Below are positions 36,899 through 45,154 of a stretch of DNA of 49,573 nt, in pieces. The translations under genes and the position numbers were made by a program. The stretch is taken from NCBI GenBank assembly GCA_902826335.1, contig CADEEL010000023.1:1-49573 (forward strand), given 5' to 3'. Position 1 is the first letter of the stretch; every line of letters starts with the position of its first letter. The notes beneath the pieces are model-generated. The model searched no databases and was not told the DNA's origin. It was given only the letters and a program-made list of their open reading frames with translations. The stretch comes from an uncultured Alphaproteobacteria bacterium. Lineage in GTDB: Bacteria; Pseudomonadota; Alphaproteobacteria; Caulobacterales; Aquidulcibacteraceae.

Positions 36899-37477
36899 AT
36901 GGCCGATCAAGCCCAGGCGCTCGAAACGCAATTGACCAACATCGAAAAGAAGACCGGCAAGAGCCGCGCGGCGCTCAAGGCCGCCGTCGCCCAATATAAT
37001 AAGACGATGGGCGGCGCGGCCAAGCACGGGGAAATCCGCGATTGGCTCAAAGAGTCCTATGGCCTCGGCCACGGGGACGCCAACACCCTCGCCCATGTCG
37101 CTCTGCAATCAAATGGCGCAGCCAACGCGCACGGCGCCGGCGATCCGCTGGATGACATATACGCCGGCAAGAAAGCCCATCTGCGCCCCATCCACGACAA
37201 GCTGATGGCGGTAATCGAGGCCCTGGGGCCGTTCGAGATCGCGCCGAAGAAGGGTTATGTTTCGCTGCGACGCAAGAAGCAGTTCGCCATGCTGGGGCCC
37301 AAGACGAGCGAGCGGTTCGAGCTTGGCCTCAATCTCAAGGACGAACTCAATTCGCCGCGCCTTATCAAGCAGGCGCCGGGCGGCATGTGCCAATACATCG
37401 CGCCGATGACAGGCCCAGCCGATGTGACGAAAGACGTGCTCGCCGCGCTGCGCAAAGCCTATGACGCGGCGGGGTGA
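36899..37477 (+). CDS. DUF4287 and DUF5655 domain protein
   Basis: A 192-residue cytoplasmic protein from ATG 36899, preceded by GAGGGAGA. The N-terminal DUF4287 part is TNIEKKTGKSRAALKAAVAQ, KHGEIRDWLKESYGLGHGDAN and TLAHVAL. The C-terminal DUF5655 part is LRPIHDKLMAVIEALGPFEI, APKKGYVSLRRKKQFAMLGP and RFELGLNLKDE. Function is unknown. The family is frequent in soil bacteria. A single gene. Confidence 0.85.
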   Translation: MADQAQALETQLTNIEKKTGKSRAALKAAVAQYNKTMGGAAKHGEIRDWLKESYGLGHGDANTLAHVALQSNGAANAHGAGDPLDDIYAGKKAHLRPIHDKLMAVIEALGPFEIAPKKGYVSLRRKKQFAMLGPKTSERFELGLNLKDELNSPRLIKQAPGGMCQYIAPMTGPADVTKDVLAALRKAYDAAG

Positions 37478-37518
37478 GGCTCGCAGGCGACGTCGTTTAG
37501 GCGTTGGCCATCAACTTT

Positions 37519-37627
37519 ACCCATCCCCGGGGCGACGCGATAGCGGCGAGCCCGGGGCCCATAATCTCAAGCGGCAGTGGGCATGGGCCCCGGACTGAAT
37601 GCCGCGCATTCATCCGGGGATGCGTGT
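37519..37627. repeat. 109-bp palindromic repeat, family C, copy 3
   Basis: ACCCATCCCCGGGGCGACGC, GCCCGGGGCCCATA, a spacer of about 20 nt, GCATGGGCCCCGGACTGAATG and GCGCATTCATCCGGGGATG. Its last 50 bp are almost identical to copy 1 at 31287-31394. Confidence 0.85.
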
Positions 37628-37651
37628 TGAGCCGTTTCCCGCAGTGCGCAC

Positions 37652-38467
37652 TTATCTGCGCGCAAGGCTCCGCGCCCGCACAAACGCCGCATAATTCGCC
37701 TCAGCCGGCTGATCATAGTCTGCCGCGGGCAGCGTGCGCGCGGGATCGAGCAGTTCACGGTGGCGATTGCGCAATTCGACATGCACGTGATTGGTGATGC
37801 CGCGCGGATAGCGACGCGACAAATCCTGCGCGGCGCCGATCACTTCTCCGGCCGCCACGCTTTGCCCGACATGAACGCCCGGCGCGACATAGAAGACGCG
37901 TGCACTGAGTTGCAGGCGTGGATCGCGTATCTCAACGAAATTATAGCCGGAGGTTCGCTCATAGGCAGCACCCACGAGAGTCACTTCCCCGGCGATCGGC
38001 GCCAGCACGTCGGCGCCCGGCTCGGCCGCGAAATCGGCGCCATGATGGCGCCGGCGCCCGCCATCACGCGATGCGCCGAACGATCCACGCCCATAGACAT
38101 CGCGCCCACGCACCCCGCCGTCCACCGGCGTCGAAAGATCAGCCACGCCGTCAAAATCAACATCAAGCGTCTGCGCGGCGAGCATCGGCTGAGCGGCGGG
38201 CGCGGCGCTGAGGCTCGCCGAAGCATCGCTCCAATTGAGCAGCACGGCAGCGCCAAGCATCATACAAGCGAGCGTGGAGAGAAACGCGCTGCCGGCGTGC
38301 AGCGCCGCGCTCAGGCGCGTCTTGAGCGTTACAGGCGCGGGTTTGGCGCGCACGGCCTTCAGGTATTTGCGTGTTTGAACGTCGCGCGTCCGGCGCTGCG
38401 GCGGCCTTGCCGCGCGCGTCTTCTGGCGCGCCGCTTTCGCGGCTTCATGTAGACTTGCCTGGCTCAC
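37652..38467 (-). CDS. M23 family metallopeptidase (LytM domain), membrane anchored
   Basis: A peptidoglycan endopeptidase candidate of 271 residues from GTG 38467. The N-terminal about 45 residues are strongly basic (AARQKTRAARPPQRRTRD). One transmembrane segment follows (AFLSTLACMMLGAAVLLNW), then a linker, then the M23 domain. Zn ligands are visible: His and Asp in HHGADFAAEPGADVLAPIAG, and HxH in NHVHVELRNRHRELLDP. The start is uncertain: an in-frame GTG at 38491 also exists and neither has a strong ribosome site. In-frame codons further up belong to repeat family B. Cell-wall remodelling or activation of amidases is likely; EnvC-like degenerate members lose the ligands, but this one keeps them. 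Confidence 0.8.
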   Translation of the reverse strand: MSQASLHEAAKAARQKTRAARPPQRRTRDVQTRKYLKAVRAKPAPVTLKTRLSAALHAGSAFLSTLACMMLGAAVLLNWSDASASLSAAPAAQPMLAAQTLDVDFDGVADLSTPVDGGVRGRDVYGRGSFGASRDGGRRRHHGADFAAEPGADVLAPIAGEVTLVGAAYERTSGYNFVEIRDPRLQLSARVFYVAPGVHVGQSVAAGEVIGAAQDLSRRYPRGITNHVHVELRNRHRELLDPARTLPAADYDQPAEANYAAFVRARSLARR

Positions 38468-38620
38468 TCGTTCAGTCCGATTGTCCACGCGCTGCGCGCG
38501 CCGCGCTTCTCCCGTAAACGGCGAGTCAGGGCGAAAATCTGGCGAAGAAGCGGCGAAGATGAGGGGCGTGCAGCTCGTGCATCGCCACGTCGTATATGCG
38601 CGACGCCCTAAGGCTATCGT

Positions 38621-38762
38621 CCTTCTCCCCTTGTGGGAGAGGGTGGCCGCGCAGCGGCCGGGTGAGGGGTGGCTGCGCTTAGCTCGCGGTGTGAGCAAGA
38701 ACACCCCTCATCCGTCACGCATGCTGTGCATGCGCGACACCTTCTCCCACAAGGGGAGAAGG
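38621..38762. repeat. 142-bp palindromic repeat, family B, copy 2
   Basis: Ends CCTTCTCCCCTTGTGGGAGA and CTTCTCCCACAAGGGGAGAA are inverted. The internal hairpins are GGCCGCGCAGCGGCC and the CGCATGCTGTGCATGCG type. The flanking GGTGAGGGGT and ACCCCTCATCC are the same as in copy 1 at 25711-25851. The middle sequences differ between copies, whereas ends and hairpin positions are kept. Confidence 0.85.
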
Positions 38763-38775
38763 AAAAACCACGCGC

Positions 38776-39948
38776 TCAATAACTTTTCGGCAGCCCGAGC
38801 ACGCGCTCGGCGATGTAATTCAAAATCATCTCCCGGCTCACAGGTACTAGCCGCGCGATCATCGCCTCGCGGAAATAGCGCTCAACAAAATACTCCTTCG
38901 CATAGCCCATGCCGCCATGGGCCATCACCGCCGCCTCGCACGCATTGAAGCCCGCCTCGCCGCCCAGATATTTCGCGGCGTTGGCGTAGGCGCCGCTCTC
39001 CTTGCCGGCGTCGTAGAGCGCGGCGGCCTTGAAGCAGACGAGATCGGCGGCCTCGAGCTCGGCCCAGGCTTTCGCCAGCGGATGCGCCACGCCCTGGTTC
39101 TGCCCGATCGGCCGGCCGAACACGACGCGCTCTTGCGAATATTGCGCGGCGCGCGCCAGCGCTGCGCGGCCGAGTCCGACGGCTTCCGCGCCAATCAAAG
39201 TGCGTTCGGGATTGAGGCCGGTCAGCAATATCTGAAAGCCCTTGCCCTCTTCGCCGATCAAATCCTCCTTCGGCACTTCAAGGCCATCGATGAAGAGCGT
39301 GTTGCACTCGACGGCCTTGCGGCCCATTTTCGGGATCGGATTTGCTTCGATGCGGGTGCGATTGAAATTCGTGTAGAAGAGCGAAAGCCCATCCGTGGGC
39401 TTCTTCGCCTGATCCTTCGGCGTCGTGCGCGCGATGATCAGCATCTTGCTCGCGCGCTGCGCATTGGTCGTCCAGATTTTGCGGCCGGTGATCACATAGC
39501 CGCTGTTTGTGCGCTCGGCGCGGGTTTCGAGGCTTGCCGTATCGAGCCCAGAGTTCGGCTCCGTCACCGCGAAGCAGGCCTTGTCCGCGCCCGAGATCAC
39601 TGGCGGCAAGAAGCGCTTCTTTTGCTCGACCGTGCCGAACTTCACGATCGGCATCAGGCCGAAAATATTGAGATGGATGGCGCTCGCGCCGGAAAAGCCC
39701 GCGCCCGATGCGGCCACGACCTGCATCATCAGCGCCGCTTCCGTGAGGCCAAGCCCCGCGCCGCCCACCTCTTCCGGCATAGCCACGCCGAGCCAGCCGC
39801 CTGCGGCCATGTCCGCGACGAAGGGCTCAGGAAATTCGCCGGTTTCATCCGTATGCGCCCAATAGCGATCATCATACTTGGCGCAAATCTTTTCGACCGC
39901 GTCCTTGATCGCGGCCTGCGCTTCGGTGAGTTCGATGGCGAGCGTCAT
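38776..39948 (-). CDS. Acyl-CoA dehydrogenase
   Basis: A 390-residue flavoprotein of the acyl-CoA dehydrogenase family. N-terminal helical domain; middle domain with CFAVTEPNSGLDTASLETRA and ITGRKIWTTNAQRASKML; C-terminal helices with RVVFGRPIGQNQGVAHPLAKAWAE-type and EAAVMAHGGMGYAKEYFVERYFREA sequence. The Arg/Gly end matches short/medium-chain enzymes. Chain length cannot be told. It is a single leftward gene, preceded by a 96-bp perfect inverted repeat that separates it from the thiO-like gene. Confidence 0.92.
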   Translation of the reverse strand: MTLAIELTEAQAAIKDAVEKICAKYDDRYWAHTDETGEFPEPFVADMAAGGWLGVAMPEEVGGAGLGLTEAALMMQVVAASGAGFSGASAIHLNIFGLMPIVKFGTVEQKKRFLPPVISGADKACFAVTEPNSGLDTASLETRAERTNSGYVITGRKIWTTNAQRASKMLIIARTTPKDQAKKPTDGLSLFYTNFNRTRIEANPIPKMGRKAVECNTLFIDGLEVPKEDLIGEEGKGFQILLTGLNPERTLIGAEAVGLGRAALARAAQYSQERVVFGRPIGQNQGVAHPLAKAWAELEAADLVCFKAAALYDAGKESGAYANAAKYLGGEAGFNACEAAVMAHGGMGYAKEYFVERYFREAMIARLVPVSREMILNYIAERVLGLPKSY

Positions 39949-39954
39949 AATCTC

Positions 39955-40050
39955 ATTCCTCCCCCTGAAAGGGGGAGGTCAGGAGGGGGTCTTTTCAGAC
40001 GCCGCGCGCTCGTGACCCCCTCCCCGCCTCCCCCTTTCAGGGGGAGGAAT
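39955..40050. repeat. 96-bp inverted repeat with perfect 24-bp arms (family D)
   Basis: The left arm at 39955-39978 is ATTCCTCCCCC followed by TGAAAGGGGGAGG. It is the exact reverse complement of the right arm at 40027-40050. A shorter GAGGGGGT/ACCCCCTC pair lies inside, and a CGCCGCGCGCTCG loop is in the middle. The right arm overlaps the 3' end of the thiO-like gene, whose final SSP codons and TGA lie in the element. Only one copy is seen in this window. Confidence 0.85.
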
Positions 40051-41152
40051 AAAGGCCGTCAAATCGATCCGGTGCAAAAGCCGCCCAGAGCGGCGAGATC
40101 GCCTCGCCATACACGTGTGCGCAGATGATTTCAGCCGTAATCGGCGCGTTGAGCCAGCCATTGCGGGAATGGCCCGCCGCGACGAGCACGTTCGGCGCGC
40201 CGGAGGGCCCGATCAGCGGCGCTTCGTCCGGGCTCATCGGCCGCACGCCCGCCCAGCCGAAGGCGTCGCCCCTCAGCTTAACTTGCCCCGGCAGCGCGCG
40301 CTCGGCCGCAGCGATGAGCCCCGCGACCTTCGCCTTGTCGACGCGCCGGTCGTGAACACCGAATTCCATGGTCGAGCCAAGCACGATGTCATCTTCGCCG
40401 CGGCGCGCGAGATAGAAGCCCGGCCCGTGCATGTTGGCGGACAGGGAGCCCGCGACTTCAACCGGCGCCATGTGCCCCTTCGCTGGGCGGATTACGGAGA
40501 GCGCCGGCGCGGACGCGGCGATGCGCTCATCGGCCCAGGCGCCGAGCGCGATCACAATGACGTCCGCTTCAAATTGAGCGCCATCCGCGCAATTCACGCG
40601 GCCCGCCTCAGGCTCAATGTCGCGCACGTCTTGCGAAAACAGCAAACGCACACCGAAGCGCCGCGCCTCCATCGCGAGCGCGCTGAGCGCCCGGCCTGGA
40701 TCGATCACGCCTTCGTCCGCGACGAAGACGCCCGCCAACTCGGTCTTCAATCCGCACCGCTTTTCAATGTCAGCCCGCGACAGGCGCCGCGCCTCGCGCC
40801 CAAGCGCGGCGGCGCGTGCGATGAAAGACGCCGCCTTGTCCTCCGTTTCCGCAAGAACCACGCCGCCATCGAACCGGATCGCGTCCGCCCATTGCGCGTC
40901 CGCGCTGTGCGTGCGCCACAAATCGAACGAAGCAAGGCAAAGCTCCGCCAGGCGCGGGTGGGCGCCCTCCGCGCTTAGCGCCTCCACCACGGGCGCGAGC
41001 ATGCCGGCCGCCGCGAGCGAAGCGGCTGGCCCGTGCGCGCTCCAATCCTCGCGCTCGCCCTCAAGCACCGTCACCCGCGCGCCCGCGCGCGCCAGGCGCA
41101 CCGCGCACGAGAGGCCGATCACGCCCGCGCCGAGCACGAGAATTTGCTTCAT
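40037..41152 (-). CDS. FAD-dependent oxidoreductase, ThiO/glycine-oxidase-like
   Basis: A 371-residue protein of the DAO family. The N-terminal FAD-binding motif is [20 protein letters not shown] with E following (VTVLEGE). Family features are [35 protein letters not shown]-like ([13 protein letters not shown]), and a C-terminal [20 protein letters not shown] followed by [20 protein letters not shown]. Glycine oxidase ThiO makes the imine for thiazole synthesis, but no other thiamine genes are near. Another D- or glycine-type amine substrate is therefore possible. The ATG overlaps the SLOG gene stop by 4 nt. The last residues and stop are provided by repeat D. Confidence 0.85.
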   Translation of the reverse strand: MKQILVLGAGVIGLSCAVRLARAGARVTVLEGEREDWSAHGPAASLAAAGMLAPVVEALSAEGAHPRLAELCLASFDLWRTHSADAQWADAIRFDGGVVLAETEDKAASFIARAAALGREARRLSRADIEKRCGLKTELAGVFVADEGVIDPGRALSALAMEARRFGVRLLFSQDVRDIEPEAGRVNCADGAQFEADVIVIALGAWADERIAASAPALSVIRPAKGHMAPVEVAGSLSANMHGPGFYLARRGEDDIVLGSTMEFGVHDRRVDKAKVAGLIAAAERALPGQVKLRGDAFGWAGVRPMSPDEAPLIGPSGAPNVLVAAGHSRNGWLNAPITAEIICAHVYGEAISPLWAAFAPDRFDGLYSSP

Positions 41153-41817
41153 GCCACGCGCATTTCCGGCGGCCGCGCAATGCGCGTGAAGCGTTCGGCC
41201 AAATCCTCATGCAGTTTGCGCCGGAAGCTGCCTGCGCGCGGCAAGGGCGCGGGGCCGACAAGCTTGGTGTGCGCGGCGTCGATCGCGATCCAGAGCACCA
41301 GCCCGCCTTTCTCCAACATCAGCGCCGCCACCTCGGATGTGCCGCCAGGCCCTTTTGGCGGCAGCCCGTTCCATACGCAGACGAGCACGTCCGCCTGCTC
41401 AATCAAAGCGCGGCCCACGGCCGCATATTCCGCCGCCGCCCCGCCAATGGCTTCGACTTGCGCGGCGCTGACGGGCGTTGCGCGGCGCGAAGCCCAGAGC
41501 AGGCGTTGAAAGTGCGCCTTGGAGGCTTCGTCCGAAAAATCCTCCTCATAGCGTTCGGGCTCGAAGGGCAGCGGCGTCACCAGACGCCAGCCGCGCGCCA
41601 ACGCCGCATCCGCCGCATAGCGATCCGCGCCCTCCGCGATGGCGGAGGCGAGCGTCATGCGCGCGGGGCCGCCATGGGCGCGCGCGCACGCAGCCTCGAG
41701 CGCCGCGAGGCAGCCTTCAATCTCAGCCTTGATGCGCGGGCGTTGGCGTTCCGGCAATTGATTGAGCCGATGGCCGGTCACCGCGATGCGAACAAGACGA
41801 GGCGCACGTCCGCTCAA
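41149..41817 (-). CDS. SLOG-superfamily (Rossmann nucleotide-binding) protein
   Basis: A 222-residue protein with no signal or membrane segment. The start VRIAVTGHR (residues 9-17) and the downstream AIAEGADRYAADAALARGW, PLPFEPERYEEDF (82-94) and GPGGTSEVAAL (156-166, of the GGxGTxxE type seen in the LOG/TRPM-like clade) match SLOG domains, predicted to bind or process nucleotide-derived ligands. The start is a TTG at 41817, overlapping the patatin stop (TTGA) with GGGGGAG upstream. This gives translational coupling. It is followed by the ThiO-like gene, again with a 4-nt overlap. SLOG proteins often partner with effectors in conflict or stress systems. Here the coupled partner is the phospholipase. 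Catalytic role, ligand and system are unproven. Confidence 0.65.
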   Translation of the reverse strand: MSGRAPRLVRIAVTGHRLNQLPERQRPRIKAEIEGCLAALEAACARAHGGPARMTLASAIAEGADRYAADAALARGWRLVTPLPFEPERYEEDFSDEASKAHFQRLLWASRRATPVSAAQVEAIGGAAAEYAAVGRALIEQADVLVCVWNGLPPKGPGGTSEVAALMLEKGGLVLWIAIDAAHTKLVGPAPLPRAGSFRRKLHEDLAERFTRIARPPEMRVA

Positions 41818-43049
41818 GCCCGCGCGCTCCCCCAGCTTGGAAGATCGAAGCGCGGATTGGGATAGGCGGCGTCGATATAAGCCGCGCCCGTGCGTTCGCC
41901 GATCTCACGCAGCAAGGCCATATTCTCCGGCTTGCCGTTGGCCAATTGGTCGAGCCCTTCCATCGCTTCCCAGGGAAGATCGCGATCGAGCATGATTTCC
42001 AGCGGCGTGCGTTCGCCGCTCTGCGCACGCCGGTTCGCTGGGCGGGGCTTGCGATCAAGCATAACATCGAGGCGCTGATAATCGAGCACCGGCGCACCGG
42101 CGATCGACACGCCCTTCATATCCCCGATTTCCGAGTTGATGCGCCACGGTTTTGCCGGCTCCGACAGCGCCTGCATCATCATCACGCCCTGTATCTGCGT
42201 ATCGTAAATCATCGAGCGCAGCGCATGCACGCCTTTGACGCCCGGCGGCAAGCCGGCGAAGCTTCCCCCCGCCACTTCCGGGCGGCGCAGACCTGTGCCG
42301 CACGAGGTCATCATCAATTTGTCCGCGCCCGGCGCCCAATCAAAGGCGTAGGAAGGATCGAGCGCCAGCATCAGCATTTGCAGGCTGGGATTGTTGTTGC
42401 CGCTCACCGCGCCATCAAGAAAATAGCCTTTCTGGATCGGCTTGTTGCGATCATCGAATTCAATATCAATCACCACTTCATCGAAGAAAGTGGGCGCCGC
42501 GGCGCTCGCCTGCACAAGATCGATGAGGCGATAGCGCTTGTTCGGATAGGTGCCGCTGTCTGTGGGCGTATCCCAATATTTCGAACCCGGATGATTGGTC
42601 AGCACCCAGGCCGAGCCGGTGTCGATGCGCTTGGCGTGAATCGCGAGCCCCGTTTTCAAGTCCGGCGAACCCAGTGTGCGCGTGGAGAGCACGCCCTGCA
42701 GCGCCTTGCGCAATTTCTTGGCATCGAATTTCGATTGCAGAAAGACGCCGTCGCCCGCCTGGCGGCCGAACACGTCCGGCCCCAATTTCTCGTACATCTC
42801 CGTCATCGCCTCGACAGACAGGCCAAGCGCGAGGCCGGCGGCGATGATCGCGCCTGTCGATGTGCCGCCGATCAGGTCATAATAATCGGAGAGGACCAGC
42901 GCGGCGTCGCCGCTGCGCCGGCGTAGCTCGGCCTCCAGAGCCGAGAGCATGCCGAGCGTCAAAATGCCTTTGACGCCTCCGCCATCGAGCGCGAGCACGC
43001 GCTTGGGGCCGGTTTTTGGATCGAGATGCTCTTCGAGCGTGCGCGCCAT
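41814..43049 (-). CDS. Patatin-like phospholipase
   Basis: A predicted Ser/Asp lipase of 411 residues. The oxyanion loop is DGGGVKG (22-28), the nucleophile elbow GTSTG (62-66, Ser64), and the catalytic Asp in DGAVSG (Asp212). The family features ASAAAPTFFDEVVIDI and LMMTSCGTG are also seen. No signal peptide or transmembrane part is present, so it acts in the cytoplasm or on the inner face of the membrane. It resembles CapV-type effector patatins, which degrade membrane phospholipids when a nucleotide signal is present. No cyclase gene lies in the window, so that is analogy only. Strong GGAG before the ATG. The last bases are shared with the SLOG gene. Confidence 0.88.
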   Translation of the reverse strand: MARTLEEHLDPKTGPKRVLALDGGGVKGILTLGMLSALEAELRRRSGDAALVLSDYYDLIGGTSTGAIIAAGLALGLSVEAMTEMYEKLGPDVFGRQAGDGVFLQSKFDAKKLRKALQGVLSTRTLGSPDLKTGLAIHAKRIDTGSAWVLTNHPGSKYWDTPTDSGTYPNKRYRLIDLVQASAAAPTFFDEVVIDIEFDDRNKPIQKGYFLDGAVSGNNNPSLQMLMLALDPSYAFDWAPGADKLMMTSCGTGLRRPEVAGGSFAGLPPGVKGVHALRSMIYDTQIQGVMMMQALSEPAKPWRINSEIGDMKGVSIAGAPVLDYQRLDVMLDRKPRPANRRAQSGERTPLEIMLDRDLPWEAMEGLDQLANGKPENMALLREIGERTGAAYIDAAYPNPRFDLPSWGSARA

Positions 43050-43092
43050 GGGTATTCTCCGTGCGAGGCGCGCTCATACCCCGGCGCGGGGA

Positions 43093-44307
43093 TCAAAAGA
43101 AGACCAGCTCGGCGGGATCGCGGCTCTGATGCACAGCCTTGAACTCAGCGGCCAGGAAATGCCCGCCAGCGACATAGATCGCCTCGCCGCGCGTATCGCC
43201 CAGCGCGTGTGCATGCGCCGCCGCAACGTCACCGGCCGTTTTCACCTGCGCGCCTGGATTGGCGGCGCGCGCGAGCGCCGCGATCTCCGCCACCCGCGCG
43301 CCCTTGTGCCACGCCCGTGTTGCGATGATGTTATCGAAGGCGCGGGCCAGCGGCCCGATCATGTCCGCAGCCGATTTATCATGCGACGCGCCGCACACGA
43401 GCAGGCCACCGCGCGGAACCAGCGTGCGAAACCCAGCCAGAGCGGCTTCGACCGCGCGCGGTGTATGACCGACATCGATGACGATCAATGGATCACGCCC
43501 AATCGTTTCAAGCCGGCCCGGCCACCGCGTCGCGGCGAGCCCGGCGCGCACTTCGGCCTCGCGCGCGTGCGCGCCCGCGCGCGCCAGCGCCGCGGCGAGC
43601 CCCGCGTTCGACGCCTGGTGAGCGCCGAGGAGCGGCGGGTTGTCCAGCACGCGGGCGAGTTCAACTCGCACGCCGCGCGGCGCGACATGGGCGGCGATCA
43701 AATCCAGAAACGGCGCAACGCTCTCGCCGAGAAGCAAAGTCCCGCCATCGGGCGCAATGTCCGCCTTGTCGCACGCGATGTGCTCCAGCGTATCGCCAAG
43801 CAGGGCGGCGTGCTCTAGATCGAGCGAGACGAGCGCGGCGAGGTGCGCGCGTGCAAAGCGCGTCACGTCATGGCGCCCGCCAATGCCCGCCTCCCAGACG
43901 AGCGCGTCGCAACCCGCCTCGGCGAACGCCGACGCCGCAACCAAGAACAAGAACTCGAACGCGCCGAGCTGTTGATCGCGGCGCGACGCCAGCCACGCAT
44001 CGGCGAGCGCCTCGATCCTCCGCCAGTGCGCGTCAATATCTGTGTCAGAAATATCGGCGCCGCCGATGCGTATTCGTTCATTGAGATCGAGCATGTGCGG
44101 CGAGGTGAAGAGGCCCGTTCTTCGCCCCGCCTGCTCCAAGATCGATTGCAGCATCGCGGCCGTCGAGCCCTTGCCGTTCGATCCCGTGATGGCGAAGGAG
44201 CGCGCGGCGAACGCGGCGAGATCGAGGCCGGCCGCGGCCGCGATCCCCTCGATGCGTGCGCGCTGATCGCCGGCGCCGAATTTGGGAAAGCGCGGCGCGC
44301 GGTTCAT
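43093..44307 (-). CDS. FolC-like Mur ligase family protein
   Basis: A 404-residue ATP-dependent amide ligase with FolC/Mur architecture. The P-loop is AITGSNGKGSTAAML (GSNGKGST at 42-49), TSPHMLDLNERI (68-79) follows, and EAGIGGRHDVT lies around 139-149, where FolC normally has EVGLGGRLDATN. The C-terminal domain has VIDVGHTPRAVEAAL where FolC has a DGAHNP motif. The differences suggest a relative rather than the standard folylpolyglutamate synthase; the real folC, usually next to accD, is expected elsewhere in the genome. It starts by a 4-nt overlap with the ATP-grasp gene. Confidence 0.75.
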   Translation of the reverse strand: MNRAPRFPKFGAGDQRARIEGIAAAAGLDLAAFAARSFAITGSNGKGSTAAMLQSILEQAGRRTGLFTSPHMLDLNERIRIGGADISDTDIDAHWRRIEALADAWLASRRDQQLGAFEFLFLVAASAFAEAGCDALVWEAGIGGRHDVTRFARAHLAALVSLDLEHAALLGDTLEHIACDKADIAPDGGTLLLGESVAPFLDLIAAHVAPRGVRVELARVLDNPPLLGAHQASNAGLAAALARAGAHAREAEVRAGLAATRWPGRLETIGRDPLIVIDVGHTPRAVEAALAGFRTLVPRGGLLVCGASHDKSAADMIGPLARAFDNIIATRAWHKGARVAEIAALARAANPGAQVKTAGDVAAAHAHALGDTRGEAIYVAGGHFLAAEFKAVHQSRDPAELVFF

Positions 44308-45140
44308 CTGAGCGCGGCGTCAAAATTAACGCGCCAGATCGTCTCAATCAGGTCCCAGCGATCGACATCGGCCAGGGTTTCAATCGCCGGATTGGCGTTC
44401 GCCTCGATAATGACGAGATCGGACAAATCCCGCCCAGGCGACACATCGAACACGTCGATGCCAGCAAGTTGCAAATCCAGCGCGCGGGCCGCCGCACGCG
44501 CGATCTCGGCCAGCGGCGCGGGCGCGCCATCGCGGAAATCCGCCGCGCCGCCGCCTCGGGAGCGGTTCGCCGCGGCGCCTGTTTGCGTGGGCGTTTTGCG
44601 GTATGAAAAGAGCGCGCGCCCCTCCAGCACGAACACACGGTATTCATCGCCTTCGATGAACGGCGAAACGACGATCGATTCATGATCGCGCGCCACGCGC
44701 GCCAGATAATCGTCGAACGCCGCCGCGTCGTCGATCCGCTCCGCGTATTCGCCGCGTCCGCCTAGATTTGGTTTGGCGAACAGCGGATAGCGCGCGCCGC
44801 GTGCATGGATTCGCGCATCCGCCAGTTCACGGCCCGGGCCGCGCGACGCAACGCGTCGTTCCTGCGTGAAGAAGAGCCCGCAGGGAATCGTATTCACGCC
44901 CGCGCGCGTCAGCGCGATTGTGGCGAACGCCTTGTCGCGCGCCAAAGTGTGCGCACGCGCGGAATTGAGCGCATAGGGTGCGCCGTAGCCCGTCGAGAAG
45001 ACGGCGCGGCGCGCGCCATCGCCGCTCGACACTTCGAAGAGGTAGGCGTCATCCCCATCGAGCGAGCGGAAAATGAGGCCCAGCGCCTCCGCCGCATGCG
45101 CCGCGAACCGGGCGTGGCTGTTGGCGAAGCGCGCGCGCAC
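44304..45140 (-). CDS. ATP-grasp ligase, CphA/RimK-like
   Basis: A 278-residue protein from GTG 45140. ATP-grasp features are RDKAFATIALTRAGVNTIP (lid helix of CphA/GshA-B type), YPLFAKPNLGGRGEYAERI (Lys and Gly-rich loop), SPFIEGDEYRVFVLEG, and the metal-binding IIEANANPAIETLADVD (E-x-N). It probably ligates an amino acid or short peptide to a carboxylate, with acyl-phosphate formation. No Shine-Dalgarno is seen before the GTG, which begins 14 nt after the CCA end of tRNA-His. In-frame codons inside the tRNA were excluded. A 4-nt overlap with the FolC-like gene links the two. Confidence 0.75.
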   Translation of the reverse strand: MRARFANSHARFAAHAAEALGLIFRSLDGDDAYLFEVSSGDGARRAVFSTGYGAPYALNSARAHTLARDKAFATIALTRAGVNTIPCGLFFTQERRVASRGPGRELADARIHARGARYPLFAKPNLGGRGEYAERIDDAAAFDDYLARVARDHESIVVSPFIEGDEYRVFVLEGRALFSYRKTPTQTGAAANRSRGGGAADFRDGAPAPLAEIARAAARALDLQLAGIDVFDVSPGRDLSDLVIIEANANPAIETLADVDRWDLIETIWRVNFDAALR

Positions 45141-45154
45141 GTCTGCGGGGGAGA

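Noticed and set aside
38917-40128. 403-codon rightward open frame over the acyl-CoA dehydrogenase
   Set aside because: Mirror frame of a well-supported gene, runs through the 96-bp inverted repeat, no motif or ribosome site.
40037-43049. CBASS or Thoeris operon of known type
   Set aside because: No cyclase (CD-NTase), Cap2/Cap3 or TIR gene lies nearby, so only an analogy with those systems can be claimed.
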